A stretch of 64,000 nucleotides of DNA, taken from contig UQCW01000006.1 of NCBI GenBank assembly GCA_900539625.1, forward strand, positions 19,724-83,723, given 5' to 3'. Every line of letters begins with the position of its first letter. Positions within the stretch are counted from its first letter, which is position 1. This document shows, in pieces, positions 52,923 to 62,809 of the stretch. Position numbers and translations under genes: made by a program. The DNA comes from an uncultured Prevotella sp. Lineage in GTDB: Bacteria; Bacteroidota; Bacteroidia; Bacteroidales; Bacteroidaceae. The notes beneath the pieces are model-generated. The model saw only the letters and a list, made by a program, of their open reading frames with translations, searched no databases and was not told the origin of the DNA.

Positions 52923-55240
52923 TGGAGCGGTCAGGAAATTTCTATAAGGCAATACGGTTGGGATATATACTTATCTCCATTCTTATCGGATGTATGGCAT
53001 ATAATAGCCTCTATGAATGGCAGGAGATAGAAGCATTAGAACTTGGCAATAAAAAAATAGACGAGCTCCGAAAAGAAATAAACAATATCAATATTCAAAT
53101 GATAAAATTTTCTCTATTGGGTGAAACAATACTGGAATGGAACGATAAAGATATCGAGCATTACCATGCACGGCGTATGGCAATGGACAGTATGCTCTGC
53201 CGTTTCAAGGCCACCTATCCAGCAGAGCGCATCGATAGTGTGCGCAGTCTTTTAGAGGATAAGGAACGACAGATGTTCCAGATAGTCCGGTTAATGGATG
53301 AACAACAATCTATTAACAAGAAGATAGCCAATCAAATTCCGGTTATTGTACAGAAAAGTGTGCAGGAACAGTCCAAAAAGCCAAAACGAAAAGGTTTCTT
53401 AGGCATATTCGGCAAAAAAAAGGAAGTAACTCCAGCAGTATCAACCACTATCCTTCATTCGGTCAATAGAAACGTAATCAGCGAACAGAAAGTGCAGGAT
53501 CGCCAATTGTCGGAACAAGCCGACAGCCTTGCAGCTCGTAATGCAGAACTTAACAGACAACTGCAAGAATTGATTTGCCAAATAGAAGAAAAGGTACAAA
53601 CCGAACTGCAAAGCCGGGAAAACGAAATAGTTGCCATGCGTGAAAAGTCATTTATGCAAGTAGGCGGTTTAATGGGATTCGTTCTTCTATTGTTGTTAAT
53701 TTCCTACATCATCATACATCGTGATGCAAAAAGCATTAAACAATACAAGCACAAGACAACTGATTTGATAAGGCAACTGGAACAATCCGTACAACGGAAC
53801 GAGGCACTGATAACGTCAAGGAAGAAGGCGGTACATACTATCACCCATGAACTGCGCACACCGCTGACAGCAATAACAGGCTATGCCGGACTGATACGGA
53901 AAGAACAGTGTGAGGATAAGTCCGGGCAGTATATCCAAAACATACTGCAATCCTCCGACCGTATGCGGGATATGCTTAACACTTTGCTTGACTTCTTCCG
54001 CCTGGACAACGGCAAGGAACAGCCCCGTCTGTCACCCTGCCGGATTTCAGCAATCACGCACACACTTGAAACGGAGTTCATGCCTGTTGCCGTGAACAAA
54101 GGGCTGTCCTTGTCCGTGAAGACTGGACACGATGCCATTGTATTGACCGACAAAGAGCGAATAATACAAATCGGGAATAACCTGCTGTCAAACGCTGTCA
54201 AGTTCACAGAAGAAGGCGGTGTTTCTTTGATTACTGAATATGATAATGGAGTTCTGACACTGGTCGTTGAAGATACAGGTACAGGCATGACAGAAGAGGA
54301 ACAGAAACAAGCGTTCGGTGCGTTTGAACGTCTATCAAATGCCGCCGCAAAGGAGGGTTTCGGGCTTGGGCTTGCCATAATGCGTAATATTGTGTCGATG
54401 CTTGGCGGAACAATCCGTTTAGACAGCAAGAAAGGGAAAGGCAGTCGTTTCACAGTTGAAATTTCTATGCAGGAAGCTGAAGAACAGCTTGGATATACAA
54501 GCAATACACCTGTTTATCATAACAATAAATTCCATGATGTTGTCGCCATTGACAATGATGAGGTATTACTTCTGATGCTGAAAGAGATGTATTCCCAAGA
54601 AGGAATACACTGCGACACTTGCACCGATGCTGCGGCACTGATGGAAATGATACGCCAGAAAGAATACAGCCTGTTGCTGACAGACTTGAATATGCCCGAT
54701 ATAAACGGTTTCGAATTGCTGGAACTGTTGCGTTCGTCCAACGTGGGCAATTCACCAACAATCCCGGTGGTTGTGGCAACCGCTTCGGGCAGTTGTAACA
54801 AAGGGGAACTATTGGCAAAAGGCTTTGCCGGATGCCTGTTCAAACCGTTCTCCATATCGGAACTGATGGAGGTTTCCGACAGGTGTGCCATAAAAGCGAC
54901 ACCGGACGGGAAACCGGACTTTTCCGCCTTATTGTCCTATGGCAATGAAGCCGTCATGCTGGAAAAGTTGATAACTGAAACAGAAAAGGAAATGCAGGCG
55001 GTACGGGATGCAGCAAAAGAAAAAGACCTGCAAAAGCTGGATTCCCTGATCCACCACCTGCGCAGTTCGTGGGAGGTGCTCCGTGCCGACCAACCGCTGA
55101 ATGTACTTTACGGATTGCTTCGTGGCGATGCTCTCCCGGATGGTGAAGCGTTAAGCCATGCCGTGACTGCCGTGCTGGATAAGGGAGTGGAAATAATACG
55201 GTTGGCAGAAGAGGAAAGGAGAAAATACGAAGATGAATAA
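52922..55240 (+). CDS. rteA: RteA hybrid sensor histidine kinase
   Basis: RteA is the sensor of the RteA-RteB two-component system of CTnDOT. The 772-residue protein has two membrane helices (LGYILISILIGCMAY near residue 15 and MGFVLLLLLISYIIIH near 255) around a periplasmic part with coiled-coil character. HisKA follows (HTITHELRTPLTAITGYAG, His near 308), then HATPase (NLLSNAVKFTEEGG, GFGLGLAIMRNIVSMLGG), a receiver domain (YSLLLTDLNMPDINGFELL), and a C-terminal HPt-like helix (DSLIHHLRSSWEVL). Its start overlaps the tetQ stop and its end overlaps rteB by 8 bp. The signal is unknown. Confidence 0.95.
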   Translation: MERSGNFYKAIRLGYILISILIGCMAYNSLYEWQEIEALELGNKKIDELRKEINNINIQMIKFSLLGETILEWNDKDIEHYHARRMAMDSMLCRFKATYPAERIDSVRSLLEDKERQMFQIVRLMDEQQSINKKIANQIPVIVQKSVQEQSKKPKRKGFLGIFGKKKEVTPAVSTTILHSVNRNVISEQKVQDRQLSEQADSLAARNAELNRQLQELICQIEEKVQTELQSRENEIVAMREKSFMQVGGLMGFVLLLLLISYIIIHRDAKSIKQYKHKTTDLIRQLEQSVQRNEALITSRKKAVHTITHELRTPLTAITGYAGLIRKEQCEDKSGQYIQNILQSSDRMRDMLNTLLDFFRLDNGKEQPRLSPCRISAITHTLETEFMPVAVNKGLSLSVKTGHDAIVLTDKERIIQIGNNLLSNAVKFTEEGGVSLITEYDNGVLTLVVEDTGTGMTEEEQKQAFGAFERLSNAAAKEGFGLGLAIMRNIVSMLGGTIRLDSKKGKGSRFTVEISMQEAEEQLGYTSNTPVYHNNKFHDVVAIDNDEVLLLMLKEMYSQEGIHCDTCTDAAALMEMIRQKEYSLLLTDLNMPDINGFELLELLRSSNVGNSPTIPVVVATASGSCNKGELLAKGFAGCLFKPFSISELMEVSDRCAIKATPDGKPDFSALLSYGNEAVMLEKLITETEKEMQAVRDAAKEKDLQKLDSLIHHLRSSWEVLRADQPLNVLYGLLRGDALPDGEALSHAVTAVLDKGVEIIRLAEEERRKYEDE

Positions 55241-56555
55241 GACAAAAATAATTGTGGTGGAAGACAACATCGTGTATTGCGAATATGTCTGCAATATGCT
55301 GTCACGGGAGGGCTACCGCAATATGAAGGCTTACCACCTCTCAACCGCGAAGAAACATCTGCAACAGGCAACAGATAATGATATCGTGGTTGCCGACCTG
55401 CGTCTGCCTGACGGCAGTGGCATAGACCTTTTGTGCTGGATGCGAAAGGAGGGAAAGATGCAGCCCTTCATCATTATGACCGACTACGCCGAAGTTAATA
55501 CCGCCGTGGAAAGCATGAAACTCGGCTCGATAGACTATATTCCCAAACAGCTTGTGGAGGATAAACTTGTCCCCCTGATCCGTTCCATACTGAAAGAACG
55601 TCAGGCAGGACAACGCCGTATGCCTATATTCGCCCGTGAAGGTTCCGCCTTTCAGAAAATCATGCACCGCATAAGGCTGGTAGCCGCCACCGATATGAGC
55701 GTGATGATATTTGGTGAGAACGGCACGGGCAAGGAGCATATTGCCCACCTGTTGCATGACAAGAGCAAACGTGCAGGCAAGCCATTTGTGGCGGTGGACT
55801 GCGGTTCACTCTCCAAAGAGCTTGCACCGTCGGCTTTCTTCGGACACGTCAAAGGTGCATTTACAGGTGCGGACAATGCCAAGAAAGGATATTTCCATGA
55901 GGCGGAAGGCGGCACGTTGTTTCTGGACGAGGTAGGAAACCTCGCGTTGGAAACCCAACAGATGTTGCTCCGTGCCATACAGGAGAGGCGGTATCGCCCG
56001 GTCGGAGACAAGGCAGACCGGAATTTCAATGTCCGCATCATCGCTGCTACCAATGAAGATTTGGAGGTATCGGTGAATGAAAAGCGTTTTCGGCAGGATC
56101 TTCTGTACCGCCTGCACGACTTCGGGATAACCGTTCCTCCGTTGCGTGACTGTCAAGAAGACATTATGCCGCTGGCAGAGTTCTTCCGTGATATGGCAAA
56201 CAGAGAGCTGGAGTGTAGCGTGAGCGGGTTCAGTTCCGAAGCACGTAAAGCGTTGCTGACACACGCATGGCCGGGCAACGTGCGGGAACTTCGGCAGAAA
56301 GTTATGGGTGCTGTATTGCAGGCGCAGGAAGGTGTTGTCATGAAAGAGCATCTGGAACTTGCCGTGACGAAACCGACCTCTACTGTCAGCTTCGCCTTGC
56401 GCAATGACGCGGAGGATAAGGAGCGGATATTGCGTGCGTTGAAACAGGCAAACGGCAACCGGAGTGTCGCCGCAGAACTGCTCGGCATAGGCAGGACAAC
56501 ACTATACAGCAAACTTGAAGAGTATGGACTTAAATATAAATTCAAGCAATCATAG
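55233..56555 (+). CDS. rteB: RteB NtrC-type response regulator
   Basis: RteB is a sigma-54-type activator that, in CTnDOT, turns on rteC. The 440 residues comprise a receiver (DIVVADLRLPDGSGIDLLCW), an AAA+ domain with Walker A GENGTGKEHIAHLLHDKS, the GAFTGA loop in HVKGAFTGADNAKKG, and Walker B GGTLFLDEVGNL, then a Fis-type HTH (NRSVAAELLGIGRTTLYSKL). All landmarks for sigma-54 contact are intact. It is the last gene of the tetracycline-induced operon. Confidence 0.96.
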   Translation: MNKTKIIVVEDNIVYCEYVCNMLSREGYRNMKAYHLSTAKKHLQQATDNDIVVADLRLPDGSGIDLLCWMRKEGKMQPFIIMTDYAEVNTAVESMKLGSIDYIPKQLVEDKLVPLIRSILKERQAGQRRMPIFAREGSAFQKIMHRIRLVAATDMSVMIFGENGTGKEHIAHLLHDKSKRAGKPFVAVDCGSLSKELAPSAFFGHVKGAFTGADNAKKGYFHEAEGGTLFLDEVGNLALETQQMLLRAIQERRYRPVGDKADRNFNVRIIAATNEDLEVSVNEKRFRQDLLYRLHDFGITVPPLRDCQEDIMPLAEFFRDMANRELECSVSGFSSEARKALLTHAWPGNVRELRQKVMGAVLQAQEGVVMKEHLELAVTKPTSTVSFALRNDAEDKERILRALKQANGNRSVAAELLGIGRTTLYSKLEEYGLKYKFKQS

Positions 56556-56591
56556 CCCGTAATTCACTGAATTTGGCTATCTTTGCATAAC

Positions 56592-56807
56592 ATTTGAGAA
56601 AAACGGCGATTGGCAGGAGCTTTTCGCCGCCAACATATAGGATAAGACCGCAAGGCGTTTCAAGCGAAAATCTGGTAAATTGGAACTACGGAGACGATTG
56701 CGTGATGCTTATGCTATGCTTACGCATAGCGTGCATTCACGTACTCTCCGTAAAGGCTTTACCAGAGCCATCGCTTGAAGGTAGTGTGAATTGCACGCTA
56801 CTTTTTT
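56592..56807 (+). ncRNA. Structured RNA candidate between rteB and the RibD-like gene
   Basis: After a -7-like box TATCTTTG (56578-56585) come a 6 bp hairpin CGGCGA/TCGCCG (56604-56629) and a 121-base interrupted hairpin (56659-56779). Its stems in order are TTCAAGCG/CGCTTGAA, TCTGGTAAA/TTTACCAGA, TACGGAGA/TCTCCGTA, GCGTGATGC/GCATTCACG (one bulge) and GCTATGC/GCATAGC with a TTAC loop. An intrinsic terminator follows (GTAGTGTG/CACGCTAC plus six T, 56781-56807). No good -33 box is seen. The 82-codon frame across it looks non-coding. It may be a small RNA or a leader attenuator for the next gene. Confidence 0.6.
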
Positions 56808-56834
56808 ACCCTTGCCTAACGAAAGGAAACGATT

Positions 56835-57257
56835 ATGGGTAAAGTTCAGATTCTCGCCGTACTGACGATGGACGGATGTCTTTCTTCAGAGTTATATGAT
56901 AAAGCACATCAGGATTTGTGCCTTGACCGTTGCGGTCTTGATGAAATCAGGAAGAAAGCCTTTTACCGTGTGACACCGGACTATTCCATTTCAATGCTGC
57001 ACGAATGGAGAAAAGACTGCACAAACATCCGTTACCTCGCGGAAGCCACACCGGACACGGCAGACTATATAAACGGACTGCTGCGGATGCACGCTGTGGA
57101 TGAAATCATACTATACACCGTTCCTTTCATATCCGGAAGCGGACGACATTTTTTTAAGTCGGCTCTGCCAGAGCAACACTGGACGCTTTCCTCTTTGAAA
57201 AGCTATCCCAACGGTGTATGTCGCATTATCTATATCCTTGATAAAAAAGCAAGATAG
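56835..57257 (+). CDS. RibD C-terminal/DHFR-like reductase family protein
   Basis: A 140-residue protein beginning MGKVQILAVLTMDGCLSSEL, the typical start of RibD_C/dihydrofolate-reductase-like proteins, with ADYINGLLRMHAVDEIILYT and VPFISGSGRHFFKSALPEQH matching the ELxxxxVPxxxGxGxxLF region. Members reduce nucleotide-like substrates with NADPH; the substrate here is unknown. It lies between rteB and rteC, downstream of the structured RNA, and is seen in some CTnDOT-like elements. A short terminator-poor 238 bp gap separates it from rteC. Confidence 0.78.
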   Translation: MGKVQILAVLTMDGCLSSELYDKAHQDLCLDRCGLDEIRKKAFYRVTPDYSISMLHEWRKDCTNIRYLAEATPDTADYINGLLRMHAVDEIILYTVPFISGSGRHFFKSALPEQHWTLSSLKSYPNGVCRIIYILDKKAR

Positions 57258-57495
57258 CCAAAATGTGCGGCAAGCATACATTTCTATTTTCAGGAATAGA
57301 ATAAATGTTCCGATTACAAACAATTTAAGTCGGAGATAATTTGTCCTTGTGAAAAAATACTGAATTTTATACCTCTGAAATCCAGCACTTTGTAAAATTG
57401 AGTGTTGGATTTTTTATTTTCTGCCGCGTTTTTTGCCAATTATATTCATGTGCGCACGCAGAAAACAAAGTGTAATTTTCAAAATTGACAGAACC

Positions 57496-58101
57496 ATGAA
57501 TTATTTCTTGCTGGCGGAAACCGACTTTTTCCGCCTGATAAACGAAGCCGGCGACTGCAATATGGAAACGGCATACACGGCTTTCGCCACCCAAGTGATC
57601 GAACTGTGCAACGGCGGCATGGACATGAACCTTACCGTCATCGCGCTTGCCTACATCGAAATCGAGTTGCAGCACCATCCCGTACGTAATCTGTCAGAAG
57701 AAAAAAGAGAGATTGCCGCCTACGTCAGCAAGGCTCTGTCTTTCGTAAGAAAGATGCAGAAATTCCTTGCCACGCCCCAAGTGCCACCACTAATATCCGC
57801 CAACAACGCAACAGAAACCACCGCCAGCCTTCTTCAATGGACGGGCAATGCCATCGACCTCGTGGAACTTATCTACGGCATAGACGTGATGGGCTGCATC
57901 AACAACGGCAATATGCCGCTCAAACAGCTCGCCCCACTTCTCTATAAGATATTCGGGGTTGATTCTAAAGACTGCTACCGCTTCTACACTGATATCAAAC
58001 GCCGGAAGAACGAAAGCCGCACCTATTTCATTGACAGGATGCAGGAAAAACTGAACGAGAGAATGTTGCGTGATGAGGAGTTGGAGCGGATGAGAAAATA
58101 A
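57496..58101 (+). CDS. rteC: RteC excision regulator
   Basis: RteC activates the xis-exc operon in CTnDOT. From MNYFLLAETDFFRLI it has 201 residues. The C-terminal half carries the RteC family pattern: LLQWTGNAIDLVELIYGIDV, GCINNGNMPLKQLAPLLYKI, DCYRFYTDIKRRKNESRTYF. The frame is open to 57433. It closes the regulatory cascade tetQ-rteA-rteB to rteC to excision. The N-terminal half differs from the best-known copies in length, which I judge from memory. A terminator follows at 58124. Confidence 0.88.
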   Translation: MNYFLLAETDFFRLINEAGDCNMETAYTAFATQVIELCNGGMDMNLTVIALAYIEIELQHHPVRNLSEEKREIAAYVSKALSFVRKMQKFLATPQVPPLISANNATETTASLLQWTGNAIDLVELIYGIDVMGCINNGNMPLKQLAPLLYKIFGVDSKDCYRFYTDIKRRKNESRTYFIDRMQEKLNERMLRDEELERMRK

Positions 58102-58402
58102 AAAAATATCCATTACATATGAGAAGACAGGAATACTCGTATCCTGTCTTTTTATTTTCATTTAATTATATATTAATTAGCACAATATATGTGAGTTTTT
58201 CATTCCTATAAGGACAAATTTCAGAAACGTATGTCTGGTAAATTATTGAGTCATCATAGTATGAACATATATCATTACTAAAAACAATGAAACAACTTCC
58301 ATAAGATTGTGGTTGTAAAAATCGCCATTTAATAGCCCGTTTTTTTTGTAAAATTCGCCAATTAAAAAAATATGATTATCTTTGCATTATATTTTATAAG
58401 GT
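58102..58402. other. Non-coding AT-rich gap between rteC and the cargo genes
   Basis: It starts with a terminator for rteC: AAGACAGGA (58124-58132) pairs with TCCTGTCTT (58142-58150), then T-rich DNA. The remainder is AT-rich without a credible gene. A TATCTTTG -7 box (58377-58384) lies 19 bp before the ATPase start; a TTTG occurs 28 bp upstream of it, too far for the usual spacing. Confidence 0.65.
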
Positions 58403-59533
58403 ATGGAAACAGTAAATAGAATACTTCAAGAGAAGATTACAGCACGAATCGCGCCCAATAAAGCAGTACTGATTTTTGGTGCTCGCCGTGTTGGTAAAAC
58501 GGTAATGATGCGTAAAATTGTGGACAACTATTCAGGTAGGACGATGATGCTCAACGGCGAAGACTACGACACATTAGCACTATTGGAGAATCGCTCAATA
58601 GCCAATTATCGGCATTTATTGGATGGTATTGATTTGCTGGCTATTGATGAGGCACAGAACATACCACAAATCGGTAGTATTCTGAAGTTGATAGTTGATG
58701 AAATACCGGGAATAAGTGTCTTGGCAAGTGGTTCTTCGTCATTCGATTTGCTGAATAAGACTGGTGAACCGTTGGTCGGCCGCAGTACGCAATTTCTCCT
58801 TACACCATTCTCGCAACGGGAAATCGCACAGACGGAAACGGCACTTGAAACCCGCCAGAACCTCGAAGCGCGCTTGATTTACGGTTCCTATCCCGAAGTA
58901 GTAATGATGGAGAACTATGAACGTAAAACAGACTACCTACGTGATATTGTCGGTGCATACCTGCTTAAAGATATCTTAGCAATTGACGGCTTAAAAAATT
59001 CGAGCAAGATGCGCGATCTACTGCGATTGATAGCTTTTCAGTTGGGCAGCGAAGTTTCTTACGAAGAGTTAGGTAAACAACTCGGCATGAGCAAGACGAC
59101 CGTTGAAAAATACCTCGACCTATTGGAAAAGGTCTTCGTTATCTATCGTCTGGGGGCTTATTCGCGTAACCTACGCAAGGAGGTTACAAAAGCTGGCAAG
59201 TGGTACTTCTACGACAACGGCATTCGCAATGCCATTATCGGGGCTTTCTCACCGCTGGCCATTCGGCAGGATGTCGGTGCGCTGTGGGAGAACTACATCA
59301 TCGGAGAGCGGCGCAAAGCGAACTTCAATGAGGGACTGCACAGGGAGTTCTATTTCTGGCGCACCTACGACAAACAGGAAATCGACCTGATTGAGGAGAG
59401 TGCCGACAGTCTTACCGCCTTGGAGTTCAAGTGGGGAAATAAAATGCCGGCCGCACCGAAAGCCTTCCAAGAAGCCTATCCCTATGCCGAGTTTCATGTG
59501 GTAAATCGGGAGAATTATTTGGAGTTCGTATAA
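58403..59533 (+). CDS. AAA_14/DUF4143 ATPase (cargo)
   Basis: A 376-residue protein. N-terminal P-loop ATPase with Walker A LIFGARRVGKTVMMRKIV and Walker B LLAIDEAQNIPQIG, then sensor ASGSSSFDLL. A winged-helix-like middle (SYEELGKQLGMSKTTVEKYL) leads to the DUF4143 C-terminus, where QEIDLIEE and LEFKWG resemble the D-ExK pattern of PD-(D/E)xK nucleases. Function of this broad family is unknown; some members are proposed toxins or defence parts. It is AT-rich, opens the cargo, and ends 16 bp before the KAP gene. Confidence 0.85.
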   Translation: METVNRILQEKITARIAPNKAVLIFGARRVGKTVMMRKIVDNYSGRTMMLNGEDYDTLALLENRSIANYRHLLDGIDLLAIDEAQNIPQIGSILKLIVDEIPGISVLASGSSSFDLLNKTGEPLVGRSTQFLLTPFSQREIAQTETALETRQNLEARLIYGSYPEVVMMENYERKTDYLRDIVGAYLLKDILAIDGLKNSSKMRDLLRLIAFQLGSEVSYEELGKQLGMSKTTVEKYLDLLEKVFVIYRLGAYSRNLRKEVTKAGKWYFYDNGIRNAIIGAFSPLAIRQDVGALWENYIIGERRKANFNEGLHREFYFWRTYDKQEIDLIEESADSLTALEFKWGNKMPAAPKAFQEAYPYAEFHVVNRENYLEFV

Positions 59534-59549
59534 TCAATAAATTACGTAT

Positions 59550-62500
59550 ATGGAAACAAAACTACAATCCAAACAGCAATATCCGCGGTTTATCCAAAAT
59601 AAACCGTGTGGTATTGACAAATTCGATGGAGGTTCGCAAGAAAGGTTGGCAAAAACTATTGCTCGCCATTTTTGTCAGAATGATTCATTGGATGAGGAAT
59701 GTACTTTACCTCGAATTATCGGCATCGAAGGTATTTGGGGATCTGGAAAATCCAACGTGGTTAAAATGTTGGAACGTGAATTATCAGACGACTATTACTT
59801 TTTTGAGTATGACGCATGGGGACATCAAGAGGACTTGCAACGCCGCTCTATATTGGAATTGCTTACAAGCAAACTTATTGATGATGGTATCCTATCTGGA
59901 AATGCAACAATAAAAGTCAAAGGTGGAGGTACGAAAACCGTATCATGGTCTGAAAAGCTGAAATATTTATTAGCCCGTAAAACGGAGACCGTAACCGAAA
60001 AATATCCCCTTATCAGTAATGGTATGGTTGCGGCATTTTTGGTTGCAGTTTTAACTCCGATATTTACATTTATTGCGTATGCAGTAAAACCTACACCCAC
60101 AACATGGTGGTTTTCTTTATTGTCTATTATCATAGCTGCACTGCCAGTTCTTATTGCATTGTGCGTTTGGAAATGGGCATATAGCAAAGATCATAAATAT
60201 GGATGGAGTTATATGTTAGCTATTTATCAAGATAAAGTCGAAAAGGACGTTTGCTATGAGACTTTGAGCGAAGACGAACCAACGGTTTACGAGTTCAAAA
60301 CATGGATGCAAGACATTTCTGATTTTATCAAGGAAAAAGGACAACGTAAATTAGTCCTTGTTTTTGACAACATGGATCGTCTCCCCGCTGAAAAAGTAAA
60401 AGAATTATGGTCTTCTATCCATACGTTCTTCGCCGATAGCGGTTTTGAAAATGTTTGGGCTGTTATTCCTTTCGATGAAACACATTTAGCTTGTGCATTC
60501 GGAGATGAGACCGACGAACAAACGAAACAACTGACCAAGTATTTTATCAATAAAACTTTCCCTATTGTTTATCGTGTTGCTCCTCCTGTTATTACCGACT
60601 ATCGAAGTATATTCAACAAACTGTTTGTTGAAGCATTTGGAGAAACAGAAAATGAAGCGAAAGAAACTATAAATCGGATATTCAGATTGGTAAATCCTAA
60701 TGCCAATGTTAGGGAAATTATATCATATATCAATGAGATGGTCGCTCTTAAACAAGAGTGGTGTAACGAAATTTTGATGATAAACATAGCATTGTTCTGT
60801 TTGAAGAAGACGGATATTCTGGCAAATCCAGTAGAACAAATATTGTCCGGCGACTATCTGAATGGCATTCAAACAATAATTAACAATGATCTGCAAACAC
60901 AACGCGAAATTGCAGCTTTGGTATATGGTGTCGATGTTGAAGATGCTCGACAAATTCCATTGAAAAAATATATTGAAGGCTGCATCAACGGAGAAGAAGA
61001 CCACGACATAAATCAATATGCAGAGACTAATAAACAATTTGACACTGTATTAGAAGAAGTTATACAATGTATGGACAATGCGCTTATCGATAAGATTATA
61101 CATTGTTTGCATAAATTAACTCGAAAGAGCGATGTTATTCTGCGTGTATGGCAAAGAATAGCACAATTGAAATTAAAAGAATCCATAGAGAAGCAGGTGT
61201 TCCCTGTCGAATACCAAGAACTGCTGTTGCATTTAGACACGGAAAGCCAAAACCATGTGATTGCTCAATTATATAAGAAGATAGTTCGGTTCAATGACTT
61301 CAATGGCGGCGACTATTTCAAAACGTTAGATGCAATAGACAGGTTTATTGCGCAAAATAAGTTGGCGTGCGATTTTACGTCATTGATTGAAGCAAAAACA
61401 GTCAAGCCAAATACATTTATCGATTATATTCAAGCTGCAAATGCAACAGATGCTGCCTATCGGGATAACGCGACAACTAAAGCATATAAATATTATCAAG
61501 TAGCAACAAATTCGGAGGCGCTCGATAATTATTTGGCAAACTTACTACCCGATAATTTCGACCATGCAGATATTGTAAAAACGTTAAAAGATAATTCTAC
61601 CTATACGTTTCCAACGCTTTTGCAAGCGATCACGAATTGCATTGATGAACAGAATGTAAATAAAGATAATATAGGGGCTATATTTACAACCTATCGTTTA
61701 TTGGCATCTGACGAAGAAAGACCTTTACCTGTAACGTTAGATTCAACCTACATAAATCAGTTGCATTCTGAATTAGAAACTGATGGCCGAAACATTAAAG
61801 AGTCTGGATATTACGATTTAGTCGCCATGCAATTGGCACATGGTCATTCCGTTTCCTTAATAGAGGGTGGAGATATAAAATATGTTGCAGAACTCATGGA
61901 CTATTATGTGGATCATGGAGACTTATTAGTAAATAGTGTGGGATGGAATATACCGCTATTAAATGAAACACTACAATACATGGTAAATCATAAACTTGGC
62001 TATAAATTATTGCTCTCAGACATATTGCCCCAATTTGAAGATATTAAGAACAGAATAGGTGTAACGGATGAGGTATTTATCGAGCATTTAGCAGAGTGGA
62101 ATACCGATTTGGATAAGTATATCACTAAGAACAATATTAAAGATGTAATTCCTGACGCATCTTTTTACGATTTGACCACTAAAATAAGCAATGTCCTGAC
62201 CGATCATATCAATAAAATAGCGTTCGAAGCGTTGTCTGAAATAAGTGTTGATACATTATACGCCCAAAGAACAGCACATACATCATATTATTGGTTTGTC
62301 GCAATAAAACATTTACTGGCTAAAATCAAATCCTTGCCAGATAACTTGACTGAATTTGGCAAAAAGATTCTGATGGATATTGCTTCTGGAACTCAAAGTT
62401 TGAATCCTTTCCCTAATTGTTTCAAGAATATAGTTGAAAGATTGGATAAACGAAAAATTAAATCGACAGTTACCGATATAAGAAATGATTTCTGCATCGG

Positions 62501-62804
62501 TAAAAAGACTATCAATGCAATAAAGTTTCAATTTTTCGAAACATGGCTTAGATCGCATGGTAATTTGAAAAGTCAAGCTGGAGACGTTATTGATAAAATA
62601 GTGAAACCTGTAATTTCCGATGGGGCATGCCGTTCATTGATTCTGCAAAACAAAGATTTTTATATGGATTTAATAAATACAGCAGGGGATGATGCTTATG
62701 AATTGAAAAAGAGTCTCCGAAACCTCATACAAAAAGATTCAGATCCGCAATTGGTTAAATTTGTCAATTCGATAGATTCAGTACCTGAGGTTGAAACCGC
62801 GTAA
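59550..62804 (+). CDS. KAP-type P-loop NTPase with membrane insertion (cargo)
   Basis: A 1,084-residue protein. Walker A (GIEGIWGSGKSNVVKML, near residue 67) and Walker B (LVLVFDNMDRLP, near 267) are separated by an insertion holding two membrane helices (MVAAFLVAVLTPIFTFIAYA, SLLSIIIAALPVLIALCVW), the hallmark of KAP NTPases. FDETHLACAFGDETD and a helical AAA-like lid follow. Residues 400-1,084 are a long helical region without recognised domain. Some KAP proteins (PifA) mediate phage exclusion; for this one a defence role is inference. It is 16 bp after the DUF4143 gene and very AT-rich. Confidence 0.85.
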   Translation: METKLQSKQQYPRFIQNKPCGIDKFDGGSQERLAKTIARHFCQNDSLDEECTLPRIIGIEGIWGSGKSNVVKMLERELSDDYYFFEYDAWGHQEDLQRRSILELLTSKLIDDGILSGNATIKVKGGGTKTVSWSEKLKYLLARKTETVTEKYPLISNGMVAAFLVAVLTPIFTFIAYAVKPTPTTWWFSLLSIIIAALPVLIALCVWKWAYSKDHKYGWSYMLAIYQDKVEKDVCYETLSEDEPTVYEFKTWMQDISDFIKEKGQRKLVLVFDNMDRLPAEKVKELWSSIHTFFADSGFENVWAVIPFDETHLACAFGDETDEQTKQLTKYFINKTFPIVYRVAPPVITDYRSIFNKLFVEAFGETENEAKETINRIFRLVNPNANVREIISYINEMVALKQEWCNEILMINIALFCLKKTDILANPVEQILSGDYLNGIQTIINNDLQTQREIAALVYGVDVEDARQIPLKKYIEGCINGEEDHDINQYAETNKQFDTVLEEVIQCMDNALIDKIIHCLHKLTRKSDVILRVWQRIAQLKLKESIEKQVFPVEYQELLLHLDTESQNHVIAQLYKKIVRFNDFNGGDYFKTLDAIDRFIAQNKLACDFTSLIEAKTVKPNTFIDYIQAANATDAAYRDNATTKAYKYYQVATNSEALDNYLANLLPDNFDHADIVKTLKDNSTYTFPTLLQAITNCIDEQNVNKDNIGAIFTTYRLLASDEERPLPVTLDSTYINQLHSELETDGRNIKESGYYDLVAMQLAHGHSVSLIEGGDIKYVAELMDYYVDHGDLLVNSVGWNIPLLNETLQYMVNHKLGYKLLLSDILPQFEDIKNRIGVTDEVFIEHLAEWNTDLDKYITKNNIKDVIPDASFYDLTTKISNVLTDHINKIAFEALSEISVDTLYAQRTAHTSYYWFVAIKHLLAKIKSLPDNLTEFGKKILMDIASGTQSLNPFPNCFKNIVERLDKRKIKSTVTDIRNDFCIGKKTINAIKFQFFETWLRSHGNLKSQAGDVIDKIVKPVISDGACRSLILQNKDFYMDLINTAGDDAYELKKSLRNLIQKDSDPQLVKFVNSIDSVPEVETA

Positions 62805-62809
62805 GTATT

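Noticed and set aside
56574..56587. Sigma-54 promoter (TTGGC...TTGC) after rteB
   Set aside because: GG and GC elements are 2 bp too close for a -24/-12 promoter; a TAnnTTTG -7 box is the simpler reading.
56594..56842. 82-codon frame between rteB and the RibD-like gene
   Set aside because: It runs through the long hairpin and the terminator; the translation has no protein-like pattern.
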